This document shows, one piece after another, positions 41,604-49,477 of a stretch of 64,000 nucleotides of DNA. The stretch comes from Amycolatopsis taiwanensis DSM 45107. GTDB taxonomy: Bacteria; Actinomycetota; Actinomycetes; Mycobacteriales; Pseudonocardiaceae. The notes under the pieces were generated by a model. That model searched no databases. It was given only the letters and a program-made list of their open reading frames with translations, and was not told where the DNA came from. The position numbers and the translations under genes were made by a program. Position 1 is the first letter of the stretch. Every line of letters begins with the position of its first letter. The DNA lies in contig NZ_JAFB01000004.1 in NCBI RefSeq assembly GCF_000519205.1, positions 341,269-405,268 of the forward strand. The letters are read 5' to 3'.

Positions 41604-42304
41604 ACGCCGTCCCCTTCGGTGTCCAGCAGTTCGCGCAGCGACTTCAGGCAGCGGCCGCGGTTCGGGCCAATACTCCCCCTGGGTATCCCGAGCATATCGG
41701 CGACGACGCGGTACTCCGCCCGGCCGGCGAGCACCGTCAACCGCAGAAGTTCCTGACACCGCTGCGAAAGTCTGCCGAAGGCCCACCAGATCCGGCGGTC
41801 CCGCTCGTTGCGCAGGACCTCCGCCTCGGGCGCGGGTTGCGGGCTCTGGACGGCTTCGGCGATCTCGTCGGTGAGCGGCACCGGCTGGGGCTTGCGGCCG
41901 TGGGCCCGCAGCGCCTCGCGCCGGGCGGTGGTGACCAGCCAGCCCGCCAGCGCCTTCGGCTCCCGGACCTGGTCCAGGTGGCTGAACAGGTTCAGCCACA
42001 CGCTCTGCACCACGTCCTCGGCCGTGTGCTGGTCCAGCCCCTGGCCCCGCGCGACGTTCCACACCAGTGGCGTGAGCTCACTGACCAGCCGGTTCATCGC
42101 CTGGCGGTGGCCCGCACGGATCGCCCGCAGGCACACCTCGAACAGCTCTGGGCCGTGCAGCCCCTCCCACGGAGGGTCCGCCTCGGCGATTCGAGCTTCC
42201 GTCACCGCTTTCACCCACACTCTCAGTGGTTCTCTCAAGGTCGGCGCTGGAAGTATCTTGGGGCCCATCACCAATGAGAGCGGCCGCGTGTCCATCAGAT
42301 ACAT
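41600..42304 (-). CDS. Sigma-70-family RNA polymerase sigma factor
   Basis: A 234-residue ECF-sized sigma factor. Region 2 is LWNVARGQGLDQHTAEDVVQ with VWLNLFSHLDQVREPKALAGWLVTTARREALR; region 4 is LSQRCQELLRLTVLAGRAEYRVVADMLGIPRGSIGPNRGRCLKSLREL, with the typical GSIGPNRGRCL. The ATG 42304 lies 4 bases after the stop of the inhibitor gene and the stop overlaps the next gene. There is no anti-sigma factor nearby in the usual sense. It probably drives the cassette, although I see no clear conserved promoter upstream. Confidence 0.85.
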   Translation of the reverse strand: MYLMDTRPLSLVMGPKILPAPTLREPLRVWVKAVTEARIAEADPPWEGLHGPELFEVCLRAIRAGHRQAMNRLVSELTPLVWNVARGQGLDQHTAEDVVQSVWLNLFSHLDQVREPKALAGWLVTTARREALRAHGRKPQPVPLTDEIAEAVQSPQPAPEAEVLRNERDRRIWWAFGRLSQRCQELLRLTVLAGRAEYRVVADMLGIPRGSIGPNRGRCLKSLRELLDTEGDGV

Positions 42305-42308
42305 GGAA

Positions 42309-42674
42309 TCACCCGTTCGGCCTAGTGTTGTCGGTCACAGACAACCTGAAGGTGATCGAACGGTGCGGCTGCGGCTCCCACGGCCGGCCCAACTCTGCCC
42401 AGATGTGGTGCCGGCCGGCGCCGACGATGTCGAGCGCCAGCCGGCGTACCCCCCCTTTACCCGGTGGCCCCTCCCCCACCGCGGCCACCACACCACCCGA
42501 GCGGTCGTCGCCTCGTACGTACTCATCGGCGACCACGCGGACCGCGTCCGACAGGTGCCAGTGCCACCGGTAACCCGAGGTCCGAACCTCCGGGAGCGTG
42601 AGCTCCACGGTGTCGCCGACGTGCAGTTCCGTCGTCTCCCCCGCGTCGGCCTGCGACAGCCGGACCAGTGACAC
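42309..42674 (-). CDS. Chagasin-like (I42) cysteine-protease inhibitor
   Basis: A 121-residue protein with chagasin signatures: the binding loop TSGYRWHW (family NPTTGYxW), DTVELTLPEV before it, and the late RPWEP loop (family RPW[EN]). Chagasin/I42 inhibitors block papain-like C1 peptidases. A C1 peptidase is encoded two genes upstream in the same operon, so this is a likely cognate inhibitor or immunity protein. GTG 42674 follows GGAAGGAG. No signal peptide is visible; it acts in the cytoplasm. The sigma-factor gene begins 4 bases downstream. Confidence 0.82.
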   Translation of the reverse strand: MSLVRLSQADAGETTELHVGDTVELTLPEVRTSGYRWHWHLSDAVRVVADEYVRGDDRSGGVVAAVGEGPPGKGGVRRLALDIVGAGRHHIWAELGRPWEPQPHRSITFRLSVTDNTRPNG

Positions 42675-42748
42675 CACTTCTCCTTCCGCGTTCCCTCGGG
42701 GTTTGGTGGCGGCTGGCGGCCCCCTCGGCTGCCAGCCACCACCGTTCC

Positions 42749-42777
42749 TGGTCCGACCCGGCCCTTGGGTCAGACCA
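42749..42777. other. Hairpin at the end of the repeat-protein gene
   Basis: Inverted repeat TGGTC-C-GACCC (42749-42759) and GGGTC-A-GACCA (42767-42777), 11 bp with one mismatch and a 7-base loop. It overlaps the stop codon at 42770 and may attenuate transcription into the inhibitor gene or stabilise the upstream transcript. Confidence 0.5.
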
Positions 42778-43510
42778 GGAGCTGATCGATCTGTCCGTGA
42801 GCGTCTTCGTGGAACGACACGGGCAGCCCGTTGGCCCGCGCCAGCAACGCGAGCGTGATCAGCGCACCGTGCCCCGCTTCCGCACCGGCCAGCCGCTTCC
42901 ACCCGATACCGGACACGAGCGCCCACACTCCGGGTGCCGTGCTCGACGACCACAGTTGCGTGATGACCCCGGTACGCGCCGGACTGACGTCCCGAGCGAC
43001 GCCGTTGCCGTTCGGCTGCACCAGAGCGCTCCCGTCGGATCCCGCGCTCGTCGTGTTGGGACGGCTCACTGTGACCACTGTGGACGGCGGAGTGTTGGGG
43101 CTCCAGTTGCCATCCGGGGTAACCGTCGCAGGCGGCGTGTTCGGACTCCAGTTCCCGTCCGGAGTCGCCGTCTTGGGTGGCGTGTTGGGGCTCCAGTTGC
43201 CATCCGGGGTAACCGTCGCAGGCGGCGTGTTCGGACTCCAGTTGCCATCCGGAGTCGCCGTCTTGGGTGGCGTGTTCGGACTCCAGTTACCCGACGGGGC
43301 CACTGTGGACGGAGGCGTGTTCGGACTCCAGTTACCCGACGGGGCCACTGTGGACGGAGGCGTGTTCGGGCTCCAGTTCCCATCCGGAGTCGCCGTCGCA
43401 GGCGGCGTGTTGGGGCTCCAGTTGCCCGCCGGGCTCGCCTGCGCCTCCTCGTTCCCAGCGGCGGCGTCCTCGGGGTCCACCGCGGGCGGGTCCATCTCGC
43501 TCGTCGTCAT
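42770..43510 (-). CDS. GNWSPNTPP tandem-repeat protein with shared C-terminal domain
   Basis: A 246-residue protein. A short acidic N-terminus (PAVDPEDAAAGNEEA) is followed by eight copies of a 15-residue unit, GNWSPNTPPxTxxPD/S, then a Ser/Asn linker and a C-terminal domain from about residue 182. That domain (VWALVSGIGWKRL, then ALITLALLARANGLPV) aligns with the end of the papain-like protease at 43536. ATG 43510 follows GGAGAGGGAGCG. There is no signal peptide. The repeats look like a flexible, proline-rich spacer that may be cut or bound; the protein is unfamiliar to me. Confidence 0.75.
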   Translation of the reverse strand: MTTSEMDPPAVDPEDAAAGNEEAQASPAGNWSPNTPPATATPDGNWSPNTPPSTVAPSGNWSPNTPPSTVAPSGNWSPNTPPKTATPDGNWSPNTPPATVTPDGNWSPNTPPKTATPDGNWSPNTPPATVTPDGNWSPNTPPSTVVTVSRPNTTSAGSDGSALVQPNGNGVARDVSPARTGVITQLWSSSTAPGVWALVSGIGWKRLAGAEAGHGALITLALLARANGLPVSFHEDAHGQIDQLLV

Positions 43511-43535
43511 GCTTTCGCTCCCTCTCCAGGACACG

Positions 43536-44684
43536 TCAGTAGGTCGTCTGCACCGCAAGCAGTTCGTTGCCGCCGACGAACGGGGCTACGGGGTAGCCGC
43601 CCGCCCGCGCACCCGCCAGCAGCGCGAGTTGCTTCCCGGTGTTGCCTGGCTCACTCCGAAGCCGGGCCCAGCCGAGGTTCTCCAGGTACGCCCATCCGCC
43701 GTCGCGGGCGGAGGCGAACAGCCTCAGCGCGCGCTGTGCGGGCAGCCACGCACGCAGGGCCACGCCGGTGCAGCCGAGAGTGGTCGGCCGCGGGTCCGGA
43801 TAGTCCTCGATATAGCCCTCGCCGTAGGCGATCCGGAAGAATCCCCGCTCACCCCAGTTCGTACCCCACGAGTTCTTCGCGATCCAGCAGCCCTGATCGT
43901 CGTCCCAGCCGATCAGGGCGACGGCATGTCCGCCGACGCTCTGCTCGGTGGTGGGCCGATAGATTCCGCCGGTGTAGTGGAAGAAGTCGTCGTAGAGAAC
44001 CATGCACGTGGTCACCGGGCCGTAGGCGTAGATGTGGTGCTTGATCTCGGCCGGCTTGCGCGTGAGGTCCACGACGTTCTCGGCGTGTGCCAAGCGGTTG
44101 GGCCAGTCCGGATTGAGCGAACCGGTCCCGTCCTCGTGGTAGGGCCAGTAGTCCTCGAAGGTCACCCCGCCGGTGACGCAGTCACCGAACACCTCGTCCG
44201 GCCACGCTCCGCCCTCTTCTTCACCGGGACGTTGCGCTTCATAGCCGAAGAAGAGGTGCGCCTCGGACAGGTCCAGGTCCAACCCGGACACCCGTCTCGA
44301 GTAGGCCGCGGTGCCCTCGATCGTGGCAGCGACCGCGAAGGCCGTGCAGGAACCGCGCTCGCCTTGATCCTTGACCGGGGTCAGGTAATCGCCGCCGCAG
44401 GCGCTGCGCAGGTCGAACGCCCGCGGAAGCCGTTCGGTGGGCGCATGCGCCGCGATGCAGCGCTGGCCGGCCGCCCCGAGCGCGGATTCGGTCATCTCCC
44501 CCCGCAGGTTCGACCTGCGTTCGACCTCTTCCACGCTCGGGGCCGGCACCCCCAGTCGCGCCCGGCGCGACCGTCCCCCAAGCCGGCTGAGCCCCGTCTC
44601 GCCCGCACGCCACGGATCCCCCAAGGCGGCAAGGGAATCGCGGACAGCCGCGAGTTCCTCTTCCAGGGACCAGGCGGAGCTCAT
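43536..44684 (-). CDS. Papain-like C1 cysteine protease
   Basis: A 382-residue protein. A coiled N-terminal region (about 1-85, perhaps a propeptide) precedes the C1A domain: oxyanion Gln107 in KDQGERGSC, catalytic Cys113 (GSCTAFAVAAT), His253 (SVGGHAVALIGW) and Asn271 (WIAKNSWGTNWGERGFFRI). Residues about 318-382 form a separate domain with GGWAYLENLGWARL. No signal peptide is seen, so it is probably intracellular or exported by another route. It is the first gene of the cassette, with GGAGG 10 bases before ATG 44684. It is probably inhibited by the I42 protein downstream. Confidence 0.88.
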   Translation of the reverse strand: MSSAWSLEEELAAVRDSLAALGDPWRAGETGLSRLGGRSRRARLGVPAPSVEEVERRSNLRGEMTESALGAAGQRCIAAHAPTERLPRAFDLRSACGGDYLTPVKDQGERGSCTAFAVAATIEGTAAYSRRVSGLDLDLSEAHLFFGYEAQRPGEEEGGAWPDEVFGDCVTGGVTFEDYWPYHEDGTGSLNPDWPNRLAHAENVVDLTRKPAEIKHHIYAYGPVTTCMVLYDDFFHYTGGIYRPTTEQSVGGHAVALIGWDDDQGCWIAKNSWGTNWGERGFFRIAYGEGYIEDYPDPRPTTLGCTGVALRAWLPAQRALRLFASARDGGWAYLENLGWARLRSEPGNTGKQLALLAGARAGGYPVAPFVGGNELLAVQTTY

Positions 44685-44861
44685 GTGTGCAACCTCCAGA
44701 GGGGGTTCAACTAGCCGACGCCTTTATGACGCGTCAGTACCCCCGCCAGATACACACCGGGATCCCTTTTTCCAAAGTCGCAGGTCTGCCCGGGTAGGTT
44801 CACCCATTCGGACCAACACGTTCCCACCGTGGCACCTATCCGCTGTTCACTAAGAGTGCGC

Positions 44862-44904
44862 AAGTGACTCGTTCGTGTCGGATTTCGGCGGTAACAGGTC
44901 ATTC
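44862..44904. repeat. Imperfect palindrome, copy 2 of three
   Basis: Reads AAGTGACTCGTTCGTGTCGG then ATTTCGGCGGTAACAGGTCATTC. It has the AGTGAC and GGTCA(T/C)TC arms and a TCGRATTTCG centre as at 37921 and 62398. It lies between the C1 protease and the SDR gene. Confidence 0.45.
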
Positions 44905-44921
44905 GTGCCACCCACAGAGGG

Positions 44922-45557
44922 CTACCCCTTCGCTACCGAAACAGGTACGCCGGCCAGTGAGCCGTCCGCGGCCGCACTCAGCAGGTAACCGGCCAGATCC
45001 GCTCTCCCGATATTGAAGCTCCCGCGCACGTTGGCGCCGACGCGGCTGGCGACCCGCCCGGTGCGTGGCCGGTCGTTCAACTTCGGCGGGCGCACGATGG
45101 TCCAGTCGAGATCGCTCGCCCGCACCAGCTCCTCCATCGCCGCCATGTCCGCGTAGCCGTCCCGGAGGATGCGGATCAGTACCGGCTTGAACATCCGGCC
45201 CACGAAGAAGCTGTCCCCTTCGGTGTGCATGCCGCTGTTGCTGACCACGACGAGCCGGCGCGTTCCCGCGGCGGCCATCGCGGCCATGATGCCGCGTGTC
45301 CCGTCACGACAGATGACGCTCGGCCCGCGACCGCGTGGCCCGAGTGCCGAGATCACCGCGTCCCGCCCGGCGACCACCTCGATGATCGAGGCCGGGTCGA
45401 GCACGTCCGCGGTGACCACGTCGAGTAGTTCGTGCCCGGCGACGGCGAGCCGCGCGGGGTCGCGAACGACGGCGGTCACCTGGTGTCCCGCCCGCAGCCC
45501 CTGCTTGACCACCTCGGTCCCGGTTCCGCCGGTGGCGCCGAAAACGGTGAGTTTCAT
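44922..45557 (-). CDS. NAD(P)-dependent SDR-type (NmrA-like) oxidoreductase
   Basis: A 211-residue Rossmann protein of the atypical/NmrA-like SDR class. The nucleotide-binding motif is TVFGATGGTGTEVVKQGL (GATGGTG) at the start; RRLVVVSNSGMHTEGD and DWTIVRPPKL are the later family landmarks. The catalytic YxxxK is replaced, as is usual for NmrA-like proteins that bind rather than reduce. ATG 45557 follows GGAGGAG. It is divergent from the TetR gene; two palindromes in the 90 bases between them suggest TetR control. Confidence 0.82.
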   Translation of the reverse strand: MKLTVFGATGGTGTEVVKQGLRAGHQVTAVVRDPARLAVAGHELLDVVTADVLDPASIIEVVAGRDAVISALGPRGRGPSVICRDGTRGIMAAMAAAGTRRLVVVSNSGMHTEGDSFFVGRMFKPVLIRILRDGYADMAAMEELVRASDLDWTIVRPPKLNDRPRTGRVASRVGANVRGSFNIGRADLAGYLLSAAADGSLAGVPVSVAKG

Positions 45558-45572
45558 GACTCCTCCTGGGTT

Positions 45573-45614
45573 AGTGTTCACTCACCTGGCTATAGTTAGT
45601 GAGCATTTACTCAC
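45573..45614. promoter_or_regulatory. Divergent operators between SDR and TetR genes
   Basis: AGTG-TT-CACT (45573-45582) and GTGAG-CATTTA-CTCAC (45599-45614) are inverted repeats with related GTGA/TCAC half sites. The second lies over the region where both promoters should be. Confidence 0.6.
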
Positions 45615-45648
45615 CCGTCAAGCGCGCGCTGAGAAGGGCCTGAGAACC

Positions 45649-46278
45649 ATGGGAACACGGGAACAGATCCTGGCCGCGGCCGAGGAGATCATGCGGGAGC
45701 GGGGTTACGCCCGCGCCACGACCAAGGAGATCGCACGCGCCGCCGGGTACTCGGAAGCCGCGCTGTACAAACACTTCCAGGACAAGACCGAGATCTTTCT
45801 CGGGGTACTTTCCGAACGGATGCCGGCCTTCGGCGCGACCCTGGGTGAACTCACCGCGCAGGCCGGCAAGGGCAGCCTGCGCGCCCACCTGGTCCGGCTC
45901 GCCCGCAGCGCGCTCGACTTCTACACCGAGACCTTTCCGATCGCGGCCTCCGTGTTCTCCACCCGGGAACTGCTCGCCGCACACCGGAAGGCGTTGCGAG
46001 AACTGGGGCCGGGTCCGCGCGGTCCACAGATCGCCGTCGCCGACTACCTGCGCGCCGAGCGGCGACTGGGCCGGCTACCCCGGACGACCGACGTCGACGC
46101 GATGGCCGCGCTCCTGCTCGGTGCCTGCTTCCAGCAGGCGTTCCTGATCCGGTTCGAGGACGCGAACCCGTCGTCCGAGGAACGGGACGCGCTGGCGAAG
46201 AGCCTGGTCAGGATTCTGCTTCCCGCTGCTGGAGCCAGCGCTCGACCAGCCGGGACATCTCCACGGCCAGAAAACTGA
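45649..46278 (+). CDS. TetR-family transcriptional regulator
   Basis: A 209-residue protein. The HTH is in residues 10-50: GYARATTKEIARAAGYSEAALYKHFQDKTEIF. The rest is a helical ligand domain of TetR type with FETFPIAASVFS-like helices and a polar tail. The frame extends back over the SDR gene, but ATG 45649 starts the regular TetR helix, and GAGAA precedes it. It is divergent from the SDR gene, with GTGAG/CTCAC operators, and its end overlaps the convergent GbsR-like gene by 70 bases. Confidence 0.88.
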   Translation: MGTREQILAAAEEIMRERGYARATTKEIARAAGYSEAALYKHFQDKTEIFLGVLSERMPAFGATLGELTAQAGKGSLRAHLVRLARSALDFYTETFPIAASVFSTRELLAAHRKALRELGPGPRGPQIAVADYLRAERRLGRLPRTTDVDAMAALLLGACFQQAFLIRFEDANPSSEERDALAKSLVRILLPAAGASARPAGTSPRPEN

Positions 46279-46705
46279 AGAAATCACGGGTTTCGGCCAG
46301 CCGGCGCCCACGGACGGTATCCGGGCCGACCGCCTGGACTCCCTCATCGAGCGTGTCGCACAACGTCTGGAACATCTTGTCCCGGTCGCCAAGCGTGTGG
46401 TACCAGGCGTCGTCGCCGATGAAGTAATGGTCCCGCCGCTCGCCGGGTCGCCGCCCTCGCTGGACCATGCTGACCTGCATGAGGTACTTGACGGCACCGG
46501 AGACCGCGGCCGGACTGATGTTCAGCGCCTCGGCCACCCCGGCGGCGGTCAGGCCGGCCCCGTCCACCGTCAACAGCAGAGAGAAAACGCGCGCGGGCAT
46601 CCGTGGCATGCCCGCGTCGGTCAGGAGGAGGGCGAACTTCTCCACAAAGTGCAGCACCGCGTCGTCGGTGGCCGGATCACGTTGGGATTGCGGTCGACTC
46701 GACAT
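46208..46705 (-). CDS. GbsR/MarR-like transcriptional regulator
   Basis: A 165-residue protein with a MarR-type winged helix: RMPARVFSLLLTVDGAGLTAAGVAEALNISPAAVSGAVKYL and the wing RRPGERRDHYFIGDDAW. The C-terminal helices are GbsR-like. ATG 46705 follows AGGATGGACCGATG. It is divergent from the ABC-exporter genes; the palindrome TTCACAA-CT-TTGTGAA (46762-46777) between them is the probable operator. Its 3' end overlaps the TetR gene. Confidence 0.82.
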   Translation of the reverse strand: MSSRPQSQRDPATDDAVLHFVEKFALLLTDAGMPRMPARVFSLLLTVDGAGLTAAGVAEALNISPAAVSGAVKYLMQVSMVQRGRRPGERRDHYFIGDDAWYHTLGDRDKMFQTLCDTLDEGVQAVGPDTVRGRRLAETRDFFSFLAVEMSRLVERWLQQREAES

Positions 46706-46761
46706 CGGTCCATCCTCTCCTACGGCGGCGGGACCGCTCACCGATCCCTAATTTTTCTATC

Positions 46762-46777
46762 TTCACAACTTTGTGAA
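46762..46777. promoter_or_regulatory. Operator of the ABC-exporter genes
   Basis: TTCACAA (46762-46768), spacer CT, TTGTGAA (46771-46777): perfect palindrome 21 bases upstream of the ABC ATPase start and about 56 upstream of the regulator start. Typical of MarR/GbsR-type binding sites. Confidence 0.65.
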
Positions 46778-46797
46778 ATAAGTGTAGCTTCGCCGCC

Positions 46798-47691
46798 ATG
46801 GACAACGCCATCTCCATCTCCGGCCTGCACAAGTCGTTCGGGCCGACCAAGGCACTGGACGGCCTGAACCTCCAGGTCGCCACGGGCGAGGTACACGGCT
46901 TCCTCGGGCCCAACGGCGCCGGGAAGTCCACCACCGTCCGCGTGCTGCTCGGTCTGCTGCGCGCAGACTCCGGCGACGTCCGCCTGCTCGGTGGTGACCC
47001 CTGGCGCGACGCCGCCAGCCTGCACCACCGGCTCGCCTACGTTCCCGGTGACGTCAACCTCTGGCCCAACCTCTCCGGCGGCGAGGTGATCGACCTGCTC
47101 GGACGGCTGCGTGGCGGGCTCGACCGGCACCGCCGCGACGAACTGATCGAACGGTTCGACCTCGACCCGAGAAAGAAGGGCCGCACCTACTCCAAGGGTA
47201 ACCGGCAGAAGGTCGCCATCGTCGCGGCACTCTCGTCCAATGTAGACCTTCTGATCATGGACGAGCCCACCTCCGGGCTCGACCCGTTGATGGAGGCGAC
47301 CTTCCAGTACGCGGTGCAGGAAGAGCGTGAGAAGGGCCGCACGGTGCTGCTGTCCAGCCACATCCTCGCCGAAGTGGAAGCGTTGTGCGACCGGGTCAGC
47401 ATCATCCGCAACGGGCGCATCGTGGAGACCGGCACCCTGGCCGACCTGCGCCACCTCACCCGCACCTCGATCACCGCCGAGCTCGCCGGGCACCCGAACG
47501 GACTGTCCACTCTGGACGACATTCACAACCTCAAGGTCGAGGGGAACCGGGTCCGGTTCGACGTCGAGACCCACTCCCTGGACCGGGCGCTGCGCCAGCT
47601 GACCGAGGTGGGCGTGCGCAGCCTGACCAGCCAGCCGCCGACCCTGGAAGAGCTGTTCCTGCGCCACTACACCGAAGCGAGCACCCGATGA
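46798..47691 (+). CDS. ABC transporter ATP-binding protein (drug-export type)
   Basis: A 297-residue ATPase of the DrrA/CcmA-like class. Walker A is GPNGAGKST, the signature is the variant YSKGNRQKV, Walker B is [15 protein letters not shown], and the H-loop is [15 protein letters not shown]. The C-terminal 70 residues are a DrrA-type extension. ATG 46798 is close to the operator at 46762-46777. The permease gene starts in the stop (ATGA overlap). Substrate: probably an antibiotic or lipid-like compound. Confidence 0.9.
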   Translation: MDNAISISGLHKSFGPTKALDGLNLQVATGEVHGFLGPNGAGKSTTVRVLLGLLRADSGDVRLLGGDPWRDAASLHHRLAYVPGDVNLWPNLSGGEVIDLLGRLRGGLDRHRRDELIERFDLDPRKKGRTYSKGNRQKVAIVAALSSNVDLLIMDEPTSGLDPLMEATFQYAVQEEREKGRTVLLSSHILAEVEALCDRVSIIRNGRIVETGTLADLRHLTRTSITAELAGHPNGLSTLDDIHNLKVEGNRVRFDVETHSLDRALRQLTEVGVRSLTSQPPTLEELFLRHYTEASTR

Positions 47692-49283
47692 AGGAATTCG
47701 CCGGCACCCGGGCGCTGTTCCGGCTCGCGCTACGCCGGGACCGCGTCGTCATGCCGATCTGGGTACTCGTCCTCGGCATCATCCCGGCCGCCACCGCGGG
47801 TCTGTACGACCAGCTGTATCCCGACGCGGCCAGCCGCGCCTCGCTCACCGCCACTTCGGGCGCCAACCCGACCCTGAGCCTGATTTACGGGCCCGCGTTC
47901 GACCTCTCCACCGCGGGCGGGTTCGCAGCCTGGCGCTACCTCATGTTCATCGGCCTGTTCCTGGCGCTGGCCTGCCTGTTCACCGTGACCCGGCACACCA
48001 GGCAGGAAGAGGAGACCGGCCGGCAGGAACTGCTGTCCTCCACCGTCACCGGGCGGTACGCGCCGGTGACCGCGGCCCTGCTGGTGGCCTGGCTGGCAGC
48101 GCTGGCGACCGGGGCGGTGGCCACGATCGGGATGATCGCCAGTCACCTGCCGGCCGCCGGATCGATCGCGTTCGGGGTGGGAATCACCCTGGTCGGTGTG
48201 GTGTTCGCCGGAATCGCCGCGATAGCCGCGCAGTTCGCGGAGTTCTCGCGGACCGCCAACGGGATCGCCTCCGCGATCCTCGGCGTGGCGTTCTTCCTGC
48301 GTGCGGTCGGGGACTCGGCGACCGATCTCGGCTGGCTGTCCTGGCTGTCTCCGCTCGGCTGGTCGTCCCGGCTCCGGCCGTTCGCCGGCGAACGGTGGTG
48401 GGTGCTGCTGCTGATGGCCGGCACCGCGATCGTGGTGACCGCGATCGCCTACTGGCTGCTGCCGCGACGCGACATCGGCATGGGCATCCTCGCGACCCGG
48501 CTCGGCCCGGCAGGCGCGGCACCCGGCCTGCGGTCACCGTTCGCACTCGCCTGGCGGCTGCACCGGGGAATGCTGATCGGCTGGCTGGCCGGGTTCGCGG
48601 CGGGCGGCGCGCTGCTCGGCTCGATGGCCGACGGGATCGGTGGCCTCGTCGGCAACAGCGCCCAGACCCAGCAGATCATCCAGCGGATGGGCGGCGCGTC
48701 GGCGCTCGTGGCCGCTTTCCTTGCCGTGACGGCGAATTTGCTGGGCATGATCGCCTCGCTGTACGCGGTGCAAGCGACGCTGCGCATGCGGTCCGAGGAA
48801 ACCGCCGTGCGGTTGGAACCGGTGCTGGCCACGCGGACGCGCCGGCTGGGGCTGGCGGCCAGTCACCTGGCGTTCTCGTTCCTGGGCAGTGCCTTGCTGC
48901 TGGCCGTGGCCGGGACCGCCGCGGGCCTGCTGCACGGGCTGCGCGCGCACGACGTCAGCGGGCAACTCCCCGCCGTGCTCGGCGCGACCGTCGCCCAACT
49001 ACCCGCGGTGTGGGTCGTGGCCGGGATAGCGGTGCTGGTATTCGGAGTCGCGCCGAAGGCCGCGACGGCGGCGTGGTCGGTGGCATCCCTGTCGCTGGCC
49101 CTGGCACTCTACGGGCCGATCCTGCAGTTGCCGCAGGTCGTGGTGGACATCTCGCCGTTCACGCACATTCCGAAGCTGCCCAGCGCGCCGCTGACCATGA
49201 CGCCCATGCTGTGGTTGACCGGAATTGCGATCGTCGCGCTGGCTGCCGGGTTGGCAGGTTTCCGGCGGCGGGACATCGGGTAA
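47688..49283 (+). CDS. ABC transporter permease (TnrB3-like, double-size)
   Basis: A 531-residue protein with two halves of six predicted helices each: [28 protein letters not shown] opens the first half and [23 protein letters not shown] the second. It is of the tetronasin-resistance TnrB3-like class, where one polypeptide provides both membrane halves. It overlaps the ATPase gene by 4 bases. The pair is a self-contained exporter, repressed by the GbsR-like protein. A strong terminator follows. Confidence 0.85.
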   Translation: MKEFAGTRALFRLALRRDRVVMPIWVLVLGIIPAATAGLYDQLYPDAASRASLTATSGANPTLSLIYGPAFDLSTAGGFAAWRYLMFIGLFLALACLFTVTRHTRQEEETGRQELLSSTVTGRYAPVTAALLVAWLAALATGAVATIGMIASHLPAAGSIAFGVGITLVGVVFAGIAAIAAQFAEFSRTANGIASAILGVAFFLRAVGDSATDLGWLSWLSPLGWSSRLRPFAGERWWVLLLMAGTAIVVTAIAYWLLPRRDIGMGILATRLGPAGAAPGLRSPFALAWRLHRGMLIGWLAGFAAGGALLGSMADGIGGLVGNSAQTQQIIQRMGGASALVAAFLAVTANLLGMIASLYAVQATLRMRSEETAVRLEPVLATRTRRLGLAASHLAFSFLGSALLLAVAGTAAGLLHGLRAHDVSGQLPAVLGATVAQLPAVWVVAGIAVLVFGVAPKAATAAWSVASLSLALALYGPILQLPQVVVDISPFTHIPKLPSAPLTMTPMLWLTGIAIVALAAGLAGFRRRDIG

Positions 49284-49304
49284 TCCGAAGCAACTGGGGC
49301 ACGG

Positions 49305-49335
49305 AGAGCCCGGGCTGGTCGGGGGCCCGGGCTCT
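49305..49335. terminator. Terminator after the ABC permease
   Basis: Perfect 11-bp inverted repeat AGAGCCCGGGC (49305-49315) and GCCCGGGCTCT (49325-49335) with a 9-base loop, 21 bases after the stop. Confidence 0.8.
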
Positions 49336-49477
49336 CGCCTATTGTGCCGATCTTGATAAGTTGAGCGTACTGGGCGCAACTTTGTCGCCACTGACCGTAC
49401 GATCGAACGATGATCAAGCCTGGGGGCCTGCTTCGGCGTCATCGGGACTTCCGCCGATTGTGGATCGCCGACGCGCA

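Noticed and set aside
43536-44684. Secreted papain-like protease with a signal peptide
   Set aside because: The N-terminus is charged and helical, without a hydrophobic core; export is not supported.
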